From the NCBI GenBank assembly GCA_028673005.1, contig CM054114.1, forward strand, positions 10,509,108 through 10,573,107: a stretch of 64,000 nt of DNA, read 5' to 3'. This DNA is from Tanypteryx hageni. Taxonomy: Eukaryota > Arthropoda > Insecta > Odonata > Petaluridae. This document shows, one piece after another, positions 36,641 through 47,780 of the stretch. A program made the position numbers and the translations under genes. The notes under the pieces are model-generated. The model searched no databases, was not told the origin of the DNA, and was given only the letters and a program-made list of their open reading frames with translations. The stretch's first letter is position 1. Every line of letters starts with the position of its first letter.

Positions 36641-37255
36641 TCTATATTAATGAAAGACGGAGTGTATCTGTCTAGCTGTATGTGTGTGCGTGTTTGGAAA
36701 GTATTTCTCGAAAACCAAGAAATTTAGAGACTTTAAACTTGGTAAACTTTCTAAGGAGACCTTTAGGATGTGTACCTCAGGGCCAGAATTTCGATTTCCT
36801 TTGGAGGGGTGGGAGAGGGGGGAGCCATACAAATCATACCCTGAGTATAGGCCGGTGTTACTTTTTTGTAAAATGACACAATTTATTTTGAATATTCCTA
36901 TCAGAATATCAAATTTGAATATGTTTAATTTGATAATGATTGAACAAATTCTGGAAGCCATTTGTAAAATATCAATACCTACGTATGTATTGTGTTAGAT
37001 CTGAAGATGATAGAACATATAATTTCTGATATACAAATATTCAGTCATCGCTTAGCCTATTCGATTTTATGCTTGATTTTTAGACCATAATATTATTAGT
37101 ATAGGAAGGCGGCAGCGAATCATAAAAACAATTAAGGGGGATATTGGTCACTTATCTGGAGAGTACGTTGACTTTGAATGAAAATATTGGCGCGTGAAAT
37201 GAGCGTAAAGAATTCGAAACCGTAAACCCGGGGCAAGACCCGGGTAATTAGCTAG
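36641..37255 (+). mobile_element. non-autonomous Helitron
   Basis: The 5' end is TCTATATTAATGAAAGACGG, preceded by A (36640). The 3' end is CTAG (37252-37255), followed by T (37256), which gives the A|T insertion expected of Helitrons, with no target duplication. A 7-bp hairpin (37226-37245, ACCCGGG paired across a 6-nt loop) lies 6 nt before CTAG, the normal Helitron terminator position. At 615 bp it encodes no Rep/helicase. It sits between the endonuclease and reverse transcriptase parts of the degenerate LINE. Confidence 0.85.
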
Positions 37256-37559
37256 TATTAAACAAAATTCTGCAAAGGAGATAAATTAAAATTAATTATA
37301 AGAAATAGAGAAATTTAACGAATGATAGTATTCATCAGTGTTTAAGAGACGTAAATCAGTTTTAAGTGAATTAAAAATATCAGTCAAAAATGGAACGCGA
37401 ATTGAAATTACGTAATCACATCTTTGAAAATTTAACAGCCTCAGCTGGTATAAAGCTAAAGGATACCATAATATCGTAGCTTTGAAATTAAAGATGAAAT
37501 GATAAGACCGTACCTCAATCACTATTCACTATTCCTCTTTCTCTAATTATTGCATCTCC

Positions 37560-38010
37560 AAAAAACGGAGAGAGGCGACATTTATTCCTATTCATAAGGA
37601 CGGGAATAGAGGAAAGATGGAAAACCAGTGAGCTTAACGTCGTTAATTTGCAAATGGTAAAAAGAATGGTCATTCTAGGGAATTGCACCTATTAGAGTAA
37701 TGCCAAGATATTACGGACACGCTCGACCAAGGTGGGGAAGTGGAGGGAATAGTATTTGATTTGTCGGAATTTGGGATCTTATGTCCCATCATATCCTGCT
37801 AATGAAGGTTAACGGGCTAGCAATGAAAACGGTTAATATGATAGATAGAGGGTTTCTTATTAGATAGAAAGCAAAGGGTTATAATAGATGGTTGTATTAC
37901 TGATGAAATAAAAGCCATCCCAGGAGTTACGCTGGATAGTGTTTTAGGACCTTTGTTATATCCCGCATTTACAAGTAAGGAACATGGAAAGATCTAAGGG
38001 AAAAAGTTAT
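37560..38010 (+). pseudogene. degenerate LINE: reverse transcriptase part
   Basis: About 37575-37640 reads PIHKDGNRGKMEN, matching the start of the RT palm (family form TPI-KGG...NYRPISL). About 37720-37810 contains TRPRWGSGGNS/FDLS-like and PHHILLMKV pieces, corresponding to the region after the first catalytic aspartate. About 37860-37970 gives DRKQRVIIDG in a shifted frame, then TLDSVLGPLLYPAF, the remains of the PQGSVLGPLLF block. Several stops and frameshifts. Probably the same LINE as 34960-35570, split by two later insertions. Confidence 0.65.
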
Positions 38011-38148
38011 TAAGACCGAATTTCATCTGAAAAAGTGGTGACACGTGTTTCATTAATGGAACTGCAGAAGTATGGAACAAAATGCGAAGGAGCTTTAAGA
38101 AATAGGATCAAAAACTGTCTTTAAATATTTATAACTATTGGTATATGT

Positions 38149-38151
<3 letters not shown>

Positions 38152-38205
<54 letters not shown>
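38152..38205. repeat. (TA)27 microsatellite
   Basis: An uninterrupted run of TA dinucleotides, 54 bp. Length is probably variable between individuals and may be affected by assembly error. Confidence 0.97.
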
Positions 38206-38208
<3 letters not shown>

Positions 38209-39165
38209 TGATTAACTGTATTAGCAGCCCAATAAACATGTAAATCGAGGAAAAAGTATGGGAATGGTAGGTTGATGCGTATCACTCTGCCACTCTCCAA
38301 AATGGTGGGTGGCAGGGGCTGTGATACACCTAAACGTTTTATTCGCACTTGTACCGGTTGCTGCGAATGCCTTTATTATTTTAGTATGAAATAACTTTGC
38401 TGAGTACCGTAGCCCATTATGCAGTTCAATATTTGGAAATATTTCTCAATAGCATTATTGTAACTTCAAAATTTTAAAGTTAAAGCAATGTTAAGATATC
38501 CCAGGTGGATAAGAACAGTTCAAAAATTCACGTGGATAGAGATCACAATAAGGTGCATCTTTAATTCTAAGTGTACTTTTATATATCCTACTCATTTCAG
38601 GACATTTATCCAACATCGTGGTATTTATCATATCAATTTCTTTATTTCTGGGTGATTGAGTGATGTGTTTCATGATATTCGCCGTTGATTCCAATAATGG
38701 GCAAACAGAACAGGTCAGAAATTTCCAGTGGTTTATAATACACTGCTAAGAAATTTAAGTAGTCTATGTCTCCATCTTTTCCTATTTATTTAAAATAAAT
38801 TCCCAAAGTAGCGAAGGAAAGAAAGTGGTGGAGGGAGAGAAGGTGGCACAAGTGTTGGCATAGGTGAAGGAAATTTTCAGGCGTTCGAATGTTCAAGTCC
38901 CGAGTCCGTAGTTTAACTCTAACTTATTTTTAAACGAAAATAATATGCTGCTGCCATTCCAATAGAACTAATCCAAAAATACAGTTGAATTTTATGTAGG
39001 GAATAAATAGTTTTATTGTTGCAATCAAAATAAATATTTCAAGATGTAGACCTAAACTAAAATTTAACTCATAATGGCAGCGTGAGTAAACAAATTTGTC
39101 TCGCTGTAAACAATTAATATAAGAATATAAATGTTAAACTGCTATTATTTTTTAGCCTACATTCC
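38206..39165. other. anonymous DNA
   Basis: No gene recognised. A GTTCAAGTCCCGAG string near 38890 looks faintly like a tRNA B box but has no supporting fold. Confidence 0.35.
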
Positions 39166-39167
39166 AT

Positions 39168-39895
39168 AATGAAAATAGGATTATAGTTTTGTCGTTGTGT
39201 CTGCCTGCCTGTCCGCCTGTCTATCTGTCCGTCCCCCTATTAGCGTTTGCACCAATAGACCAGTTTTCATGACATTCGGTGGAAATCTCTTGCTACTGAA
39301 GCCGAGCTACCGAGGATAGTTTTTGTTGCGAATATTGAAAGTTCCGGGTTCTATTCCAGGAATTATCCATCCCTTTTGATTTACATGGAAAATCTGAAAA
39401 CCATCGTGGAGGATAATTTCCTCTTGCACCTAAAATATCTTAGAATTGTAATAACGGTGCGGTATTTGTACCATTCTCTAAGGAGAGGAATGGAGGTTCC
39501 AAATTCTTTCGTGAAAATTTAGTTTTCGATTGTATTTCTTTGAATTTTGCGTAAATACTAGAGTTTTTACAGTTTTTATCACTCATTACGAGAGTGTTGC
39601 CATAGCAACGACTATTGTTGGACTCAGATTTGGTATATTCTAATATATACGCACGTTATTTTTGCCGCACAAATACGCATGATCAATTTAATATAAAGTT
39701 CGAACATGTTTTTAATATTTTATAACGCTAAATTATTAAATTTGGAGCTAAAAGAGCAACATATCCTCTGTGATTTTAAAGCCATTAAAGTCAATATATG
39801 CAAGTATTAAATAAATTATTAAATGGAAAGTAGGCGTTAGAGGTAGCGTTTGGATCATCTTGTCTTTGATATCTTGTGACTGCAGTTAAAATAAG
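39168..39895 (+). repeat. long dispersed repeat, copy 2
   Basis: It starts TCCATAATGAAAATAGGATT, then has GTCTGCCTGCCTGTCC-type sequence, GAACC/GCACCAATAGACC and a B-box-like GTTCCGGGTTCTATTCCAGG string. It tracks 48924-49480 block by block. From about 39700 to 39890 it instead matches the reverse complement of 17430-17620. It is therefore a shorter family member lacking the central part present in the 17-kb and 49-kb copies. Confidence 0.7.
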
Positions 39896-39899
39896 TTCC

Positions 39900-40820
39900 C
39901 AATTCGTCTCCTTTGGAGAACTCAACGCAATGCAAGAATAAGGTTGAAAATAAAATCAACATCTTATTTTTTGTTATTTAAACAAAACATAAGCATAATT
40001 GTGTACAGAAACCGAAGGCCGAATATTTCCTAATATAGAAATTGGAGTTGGCATATTAGTAAAAATTTATCATTGTCAAAAGCGTGAAAATTTTCCAGAT
40101 TCCTCTGATTCAATATTAAATTTAGCTAGTTAGGTTCAGATTAAAATAATCTTCATTCTAACTACTTTTAAAATACAAACTTAAAATGTCCTAAACTCGC
40201 TCCAATGTTAATCAACAGTAGAAATAAAAGGTTCCTGGGATCGAACCCTAGGGTCTTTTGTGAGATTTTTTTTCTACAGCATAACCTACAACCGTCTATG
40301 CGTTTACAAAATTTCAAAAATCAATTTCAACGGGAAGTTACTAAAAAAGTAAGGTGACCGCTGTTGATACAGACAAAAATCCGGACAAGAGATTCCATGG
40401 TAAAATAGGCATGGGAAGGTACAGATTCATGAGTAATCGCAGGAGGTAACTAAGCCACATTAGATTTGAATATGACTGAGCACAAGTAATTCAGAAAAGA
40501 GTCTGAAGATACTGCTCATCTCCTTAAATGAGTAAAGTAAAGATATTTAACATTAAATAAATAGAAAGAATTAATAGGTTTTCTGAGATAGTAAATAAAC
40601 GTAGAATGTTACAGCAAGCAGAAAATAACGATAACGCCTGGATATTTGTACTTATTTAGGAAGCTATATGACTCGGGATGGTAGGAGCATCTAATTCATC
40701 AGAAAGAGAGACACAGAGAGAGAGAGAGAGCAATTTATTATTAAAAATTATTATTATTATTTTACTTTTGTATTTCACAGCTTTTGAGCCGGTTATTTCA
40801 ATGAGGTACGGGCTTTGCCA
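39900..40820. other. AT-rich DNA with a repeat remnant
   Basis: 40224-40262 contains GGTTCCTGGGATCGAACCC, the complement of the B-box-like string of the long dispersed repeat, and is probably a decayed fragment of it. A short (AG)n run is at 40715-40730, followed by ATT repeats. Confidence 0.4.
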
Positions 40821-40830
40821 AGCACTCTCA

Positions 40831-41103
40831 TTACTCGAAACTTAAAAATTGACATACTATTCTGGTTGTATTTAGTATGACAGCTTTCTGTAGGAGGGTG
40901 TATTGCAATTTAGGTAAATCTATTATTTTTATACTGTTGTGTAAGTCTGTAGGGATAATTTCTGTGGTCGATAAAATTATTGGGACAATGTGTACAGTAT
41001 TCATGTTCCACATTCGTTTAATTTCTTCTTTTAGTTCTATATATCTGTGGTGCTTTACTGCTATGGTTTTCTGAAGATTGTGTGTATTTGGGATAGCTAT
41101 GTC
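40831..41103 (-). pseudogene. LINE ORF2 C-terminal fragment
   Basis: Minus-strand translation gives IAIPNTHNLQKT, then a YIELKEEIKRMWNMN block, IVPIILSTTEIIPTDLH and LLQKAVILNTTRIVCQFLS, ending at a stop. This block (D-x-A-x-P-x-x-H-N then an LQK-x-x-x-L-x-T-x-x-I-x-R-x-F-L-like end) is the common C-terminal end of one type of animal LINE ORF2. The reverse transcriptase core is absent. The LINE clade is not certain. Confidence 0.75.
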
Positions 41104-41109
41104 TATTAG

Positions 41110-42640
41110 ATAAGTATTATTATTATTATTAAAATTACTATTAAATGAAAATATCTATAAGATTCAATGGACTGTTGATTAGGCTCTTGGAAGAGACATT
41201 TCTAGACAAAGGGAAAGAGGTAAAAAAATAGGATAGATATTGTAACTAGATTAAAAGAATGGAATGTTTACAAGAAAATAAAGCTAATGGGAAAATCAAC
41301 AAAGAACCTTCTTGAAGGCAATACACCTGCATTGATTTCAACAAATTGTGTCATTAATAAATCAAATATTTTTGATAAAATTTGATTGAATGAGTTAGGA
41401 TGTCGGTTATTTAGCAAAAATAATATTTTTCTTATATAACGCTATATATTATAATAATGAGAGTGAAGCAGATTCAGCGGCAAATAATCTAAGGTCACAA
41501 ATACGTTAGGTGACTGAGAGTGACTATTTCGTTGCTGAAAATAGATTGATAATGTTTTGCTATTAGAGATTAATTCCTAGTGTGTTTGAATCATGTTAGC
41601 AAGAAAAACCTTTCGCTGTATTAAAGATAAATTATTATTTCATGCCGCTTCTTTTTACTATGAACCAGAAATCCAGAATCGCGTCATGTACGTATATACT
41701 TTTGGAAATACATTAACTATTACCTGTACGGATACAATTTATAGAAAATAGGTATAATAAATGAAGTTCAATAAAATAATTTATACATTACACTAAAAAG
41801 GTAAAAAACAGCGAAAGTAACGGTTGATTGCGATGTTTACGTCATTTTCTCTAATGAATTATTTGAGAAATAAGAATAAAACTTCCTAGAAAAATATTTT
41901 TGTAAAGATAAAAAAATAATATTTCAACTTATTTAGCTATATTGAGATGATACTTTCGAAAATTATTTAATTGAGAGATAGTGACATGGTATTAAAAATC
42001 ATTTATTACTTTTTATTGTACGTAAATGCATGAAACATCGTGTAATTGAAAAATGTTTGTAGAAATAGGTAAACAAATATGCATCCAGTATTTAAATTAA
42101 GATCGAATGCTAAATCTTCTACATCGAAATTCGTAGGCGGCAGATCCACGAGATTAATCCTCTCTTGATTATGGAAACCTTTTTGAACGGCACGAATAGA
42201 GAACGGGAGTCACGGATTGGGCACGGCGTATATTCACAATCTCTGGTTAACGAATTAGCATTGAATACAAGCACTCCAAATAGAATTTTTTGATTTTCCT
42301 AACAATTTTTGAACTACTTACATAGCTGCTTGTTTTGATACATAAACAGTAAGAGAAAATCGTTTAAACACTGGCGTAAAAAAGCTTAAAAAATAATTCC
42401 ATCTCTTATATTACGTACAAAAAAAGCAGTCATATAGGTTACATGATTGACAGTTCAATTTCGTATCCTTCATCCCGTGCTTCCCCGGAAATACCTATTT
42501 CAAATCGAATACGTGCCGGTACAACAGAATGCGAATCTATAAATCCTCGGGCTTGCTAAATATAAGGCTGTTTAATAAGTTTCAAATCGATAATTTATTC
42601 GTAGGAAACATTTCATTCTGTTTCATGTCTAATCAATGCG
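41110..42640. other. AT-rich non-coding DNA
   Basis: No gene recognised. ATT microsatellite-like repeats sit at about 41117-41131. Confidence 0.35.
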
Positions 42641-42684
42641 TTCCTCTAGGAGTCCTCGCGGAATGGCGGACCTCTTTGCCTCAG

Positions 42685-42860
42685 CCGTCGTCCTCTTCTG
42701 CCGCTTACCTCTCTTTCCATTCGCTATAGAGCCTCCCCATCCCTCTACCCCTCCCCCTACCTCCCCCCCTTCTTCACCCTCCCCTCCCTCTTCCCCCTCC
42801 CCTCTCTCTTCCCCCTCCCTCTTCCCCCTCACTCTTCCCCCTTCCCCTCCCACCCTCTCA
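42685..42860. repeat. pyrimidine-rich (CT/CCCTC) tract
   Basis: About 170 bp of almost pure C and T on the plus strand. The overlapping open frames on both strands (102 aa Pro/Ser-rich, 84 aa Gly/Glu-rich) are composition artefacts. Confidence 0.8.
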
Positions 42861-43084
42861 ATCGCCCAAGACCACCACACCATCTCGACTCTTCTCTGTG
42901 ACTTGCCACAATCGCCCCGATATCACTTCTCCTATTTCTTTTGAACCAGTCGATCTGGGCGTTTCCATGGTTGCTAAGTTTTCAAAAATTAAAATCGCAA
43001 TAGAGATACTAAAGCAACTTTTCTAAAGGCCTTCATATTAAGTCATCTCATTAGTGCTTTCCGTCATTGCTGAAAAACACTATC

Positions 43085-43716
43085 TTCTTCGTGATGTCCG
43101 TCCGTACGCATGTATCAGGGAAGAACCGATTTCAACCAAACTTAGTACATAAAAACTTCACATAAACAGAAAACCAAAATAACATATTTCGACCGGATCG
43201 GCTAAGCAGCGGTGCCACAATTGCAAAGTTAAATTTGAAATTTGGAAGGAATTGGCCCAACTGATTTCAACGATATTTTGTATGAAGGAGGTGTAAAACA
43301 TAAAAAAAAACAAAATCAATATTTTTAGAATAGATATAGAAAGCAGGGCTGCCACAAACAAGTAATAAAAAAATTAATTTTACAAGTATTTTTTTTAACT
43401 ATCATATCAATTTTAACCAAATTGTATATTTATAATGTACATTCACATATATACAAATCCATAATGGCATATTTGGACCGGATCGGCCAAACAGTGGTGC
43501 CTCACCTACAAATTAAACTCTTTCTCTAATTATGGATTGCAACTAAATTTTGTAGATAAGATTTGTACAAAATACCATAATGAAAACAAGATGTTTAAAG
43601 CAGAGGTAAAGAGCAGCGCTAACACAGTAAAAAGTAAAATAATATTTCTTTGACGCGTATTTCTAGAGACCTGATCGCATGGATTTTAACCAAATATGGC
43701 ATATGTAATCTTTATA
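43085..43716 (+). repeat. 270-285-bp tandem repeat, left part
   Basis: The block CATATTT(C/G)GACCGGATCGGC(T/C)AA(G/A)CAG recurs with starts at 43183 and 43468. A third unit starts at 48624, which is about 271 bp further on once the inserted mariner is removed. Each unit also carries a GATTTCAACCAAA-like string and an AAAGCAG(G/A)G stretch. Units are diverged. The start has a GTCCGTCCGTACGCATG string. It may be the internal tandem array of a non-autonomous rolling-circle element, but no end was found. Confidence 0.7.
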
Positions 43717-44630
43717 GGAGTGTAAGTCAAAAAATACAGGGATTTTTTAAATTTCTTCCTCAGTTGGGTGGCAACTCTAATCGTACTCATACCGCTGGTT
43801 TTGTGTAGTGTAGTCAACGTCAGTTATTGTGATGTAGCACTTCGTATTGTTATTGTTCTGTTTGTTAACCGTTAAAGATGGAAGCTCCATTGTCGATTTG
43901 CACAAATGCGGGGAGTGATTCGATTAGTGTTTGCGGAAGGTGTTAAACCTGTGGAAATTATTCGTCGAATGCAGGCTAAATACGGTGATAATTGTTTATC
44001 GCGCAGTAAAATTTATGAGTGGATAGATCACTTCAAAAAGGGAAGAACTTCTGTATGTGACGAGGAGAGATCAGGAAGGCCGTCAACGTGAAGGACAGAA
44101 CATTATTCAACTCGTTGAAAGAATAGTATGAGAAAACAGACAAATGAAGGTGGACGACATTGTGGAGGCTTTAAACATCAGTCATGGTTCAGCATATTCC
44201 ATCTTGCACGACACGCTAAATTTTCGAAAAGTGTATGCAAGGTGGGTCCCTACTAGGGATGCCAGATTTTTCAAAATTCTCTGCGGGACATTCTTAAAGT
44301 TAGCCATTATAACATGGAAATTTCTGCGCGGGACATTTACATGAGAAATCCGGCACCACAAAAATAAATAATGATAGACTCCGACCATTGGAAATGATAA
44401 CTTTTAATTGCTTAAGTGATAATTATACTATTGGTTTGACAATAATACTTTTTTAGAAATATCAAAAAATTTGGCAAATGGCATTAAACGAAACAAAGGC
44501 AAACATATCTATTTCTATATCCTCACATTCTTTGGGAATCGCAATTAGCAGAATTCCATAAGTAATTTACTTTACATATCATAAACATGTATAAATACAA
44601 GAAAATTAAAGAAAAGAACAAATTAAACCT

Positions 44631-46516
44631 TTATTTGACATCATATTCACTTGACTTAATCATTTCTAAGATTCCCGTGTCTTCACTTTTTAAAAATGAT
44701 TGAAATTCTTTACAGTTCATCCCGAAATTTTGCTTAACCATTAACTCCGCCTCTAAGTTTTTTATCAGCAACCTGTTTCGCTCTTTGCGCCAAGCAGTAT
44801 TCATTAAACTAAAAATTCTTTCGGGTAATACATTTGATTGAGGAATTGAAAATATATATTGTATCATTTTTAGTAAATTTGGAGATCTAAACTTTCTGAA
44901 GTACATTGACCACTTCATATCGCAAGTTTGTTGTTTCTCTTCTTCTTTCAATTCATTAATAAAGCTCCTCAGAGAAATATATTCTTCGAACAACAAATCT
45001 TCATTTATTTCTATTTTAAAGTTTGAAGCAATATCTGATAAATTCTTAAAATGTGGAACTGAATGTAAGCCTAAATTATTTAAAATTTTCATATTTGTAT
45101 CATTGAAATCGAACCACTTCTCAATATATGCAATGGCGACACCAAATAAATTATTGGCTTCCGTTTTAAACCTATTTACAGCATCACTATTACCATACAT
45201 TTGTACAATTTGACGAGCAATCGCTCCGTAGAATTCTTCTTTTTTCCGTTCAATTAAACTTTGCCTGACAGTATCCATAATTGAATAAACTTCTACAATG
45301 AGTCTTGTAGCTTTTTTAGTGCTTTCTAAAATACAGTACATGCATTCATGACGAATCCTAGGTACGCAGTACCTAATGCATCTTCAAAAAACTTTCGTAA
45401 AATAGGTGAAATGCTTTTTTTCTCATAAAATATAATTTGACTGGTTCGTAATATTTTAGTAGTCCCTCTGTTGCTGGCAAAAGTGTCAACCATCTTGTTG
45501 GTATATGTGGGAGCAATTCACACCACTCATTTTCTGTCGATTCAAAGAATCCTTTGAGTTCCGTTGTTCTTTTAGTTGAAGAACTGGATTCATTATATAC
45601 TTTTATGACCACTGCCTCCACATCAATACTTAGTGTATGAGATGCTTTTTTAGCGGCGTTATGCAGAATGAGTAGATTACATCCAACAGGAATGATGTTC
45701 TCATTATATTTTTTCAAAGCAGTATATACACTATTTTTACTGCCAAAGTTTACGTTCGCATTATCTGCGCTATAAGCCGAAACATTTTTCCACTAAAGTT
45801 TATTTTCAAAAGATGTGCTGGTTTAATGCACAGGAAATTGTGACAGAATCTTCTGCCCCTAACGAAAAAAACTATATTAATGCATTTTGGATTCCTTAGT
45901 GGATATCGAAATACCGCAATATAAGTGGGAATATTTTTATATTTCCTTTGTTTGACGCGTCAGTGGAAATGGAAAATGGGTGATCATTTAGTAATTTCTT
46001 TAATACTAGTTCTTTGGATGCAGGGCCGAGAACTTTTGTTAGAATAAGAGAAGTCTTTGTTTTTTCACAGGAGTATTTAGTAGCTATAGTGGAATCTGTA
46101 AACATTCTGGGGAACAACGAACTTGCACACCCAGCTGATACGTAACTATGTTAATGCATCACCGAAGGATAACTGAAGGATGCCTCTGCGAAAGCTACAT
46201 TATACTCGAATGTGCCATGTTTCCTGTTAAAAAAATGTAAGAGATTTGACGAACCTGCAACAGCTTTAACATTTACCATATGCTTTTCTGATTTTAAGTC
46301 TCTCTCTACATCGTTTTCACCACCATGGCTTATTGTGAACGTGAAGTTATTGCAAATTAGGCATCTTGCCGTAAACTTATCTCTTCCAGACTGAATCCAG
46401 TTGTATTTTAATTTCCATTCTTCATTGGAACATACTATTCTTTTCGATTTCTTTTTCGGTCTTCCTGTTTGAGATTCTGAATCTAGACCTTTGCTAATTT
46501 CTTCCTTTGCTGACAT
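44631..46516 (-). pseudogene. hAT transposase, broken into four frames
   Basis: Reading on the minus strand, 46516-46151 has a basic start and a zinc-finger-like CLIC...SEKH (BED-type) with the RPKKKSKR nuclear-localisation-like stretch. 46117-45896 gives the start of the catalytic domain (PFSISTDAS, the first acidic position). 45717-45373 has GCNLLILHNAAKKAS and HIPTRWLTLLPA, the family CxxH-like and TRW-L blocks. 45341-44631 (236 codons) ends with the dimerisation region IPQSNVLPERIFSLMN and ERNRLLIKNLEAELMVK. Breaks between the pieces, including about 45718-45895, show it is not functional, though the C-terminal 236 codons are uninterrupted. Confidence 0.88.
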
Positions 46517-46519
46517 TGT

Positions 46520-47780
46520 ATTTAGAGTTTCATCTACAAATTAGATTTAACTACATAAATACCTTTTCAATATATAGAGAACTACCTATTTTAATAACAG
46601 TTATAATAGTTTCCCATTTATAACTATTTTAGTTTGAATTTTACACAATTTGATAGGTCAATTTTTGGAAATAACAATCTGACTGGTCATTTCGAAAAAA
46701 AAATGGAAGACATTAGAAAAATTAAATAGGATTATATTTTATTTTGCTGGTTTTGAACTTGTACACAACCTGAATAGCAATTTTAAGTAAAAAATGTTAA
46801 TCGATAGTGAAAAAATATAGAAATTTAAATTTTAAAAACTATTAGAATATATAGAAAAGAAAAAGCTTTGTATCTTTCTAGTTAGGTAACTTTGTATTTA
46901 AATGGTAAAATTAACTAAAAAGAAACCAATAATACGAGGATATGTAAATAGCAGTAAAAATAAATGGAAAGTATGAAAACAAAAATAAAGAAACAAATAT
47001 GTTTATATATATACGTAATATATAAAAATAAAAAATATATAACTATATAAAATTAGAAATATGAACAAAATTGTATACTTTAATCTTCATGTTGTTTTAA
47101 ATTATTTAAGTAGTCAATAAAAACGCAGCTAAATTAAAAGTTATTTTCAAAAATTCGTTTTTTGCAACGACATGTTGATAAAAATTGTATACGATAAAGT
47201 ATGCTTAAAGTATTGGCCTTGTTACTTTGCATTTATTTTCAATATTAAATTTCTAAATTAAAATATGAATTTTTACCTTCCGATATAACTCGAGAAATTA
47301 GTTAAATAATTAGCTGTGTAAAATACATTTTTTTATTGTTTAATGGCGGTAATTGGATATACCAATCCATTTGATGAGCACTAAATCAGAAGTTCAGTTT
47401 TAATTATATGGTCAAGAATATGTATTTAAAATCAGACTGCTTACCAGGAATTCAACAAATGCAAACTGAATATTATTTATGTTTTGATTCTATTCCCCGT
47501 TGTTTAGTAGTTGTATTACCACGTGAATTCTCGGGTTAAAAGTACTGTACACTATGAAAAGCCATTTTCGAAAAGAGACTGCGCGATCCTTGCGCCGCGA
47601 GGACGAGGAGATTGGTCGTTCTCTATTGAAACAATGTTTCACTTCCCTTCAGGTATCTCTGTTTTTAAAGGTCTTCTCCTATAACGGGTGACTTTCCCGC
47701 AACAATGTTTCGAAAGCTTCCATTGTTATTATACATCAATTCGTTAACATGATTATCAGGAGCACATTTAAATATACCTC
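46520..47780. other. non-coding part of the nested hAT
   Basis: AT-rich sequence between the transposase start and the right end. The unusual length (about 1.3 kb) for a 5' untranslated region may mean a further insertion or simply a long subterminal region. Nothing else recognised. Confidence 0.4.

Noticed and set aside
38152..38205. CRISPR or other regular array
   Set aside because: It is a plain TA microsatellite; no spacer-repeat structure occurs anywhere in the window.
41170..41330. Another LINE C-terminal fragment
   Set aside because: Some Lys/Arg-rich blocks resemble a LINE tail, but no diagnostic motif survives.
42629..42944. Gly/Glu-rich and Pro-rich open frames
   Set aside because: Direct products of a CT-rich low-complexity tract.
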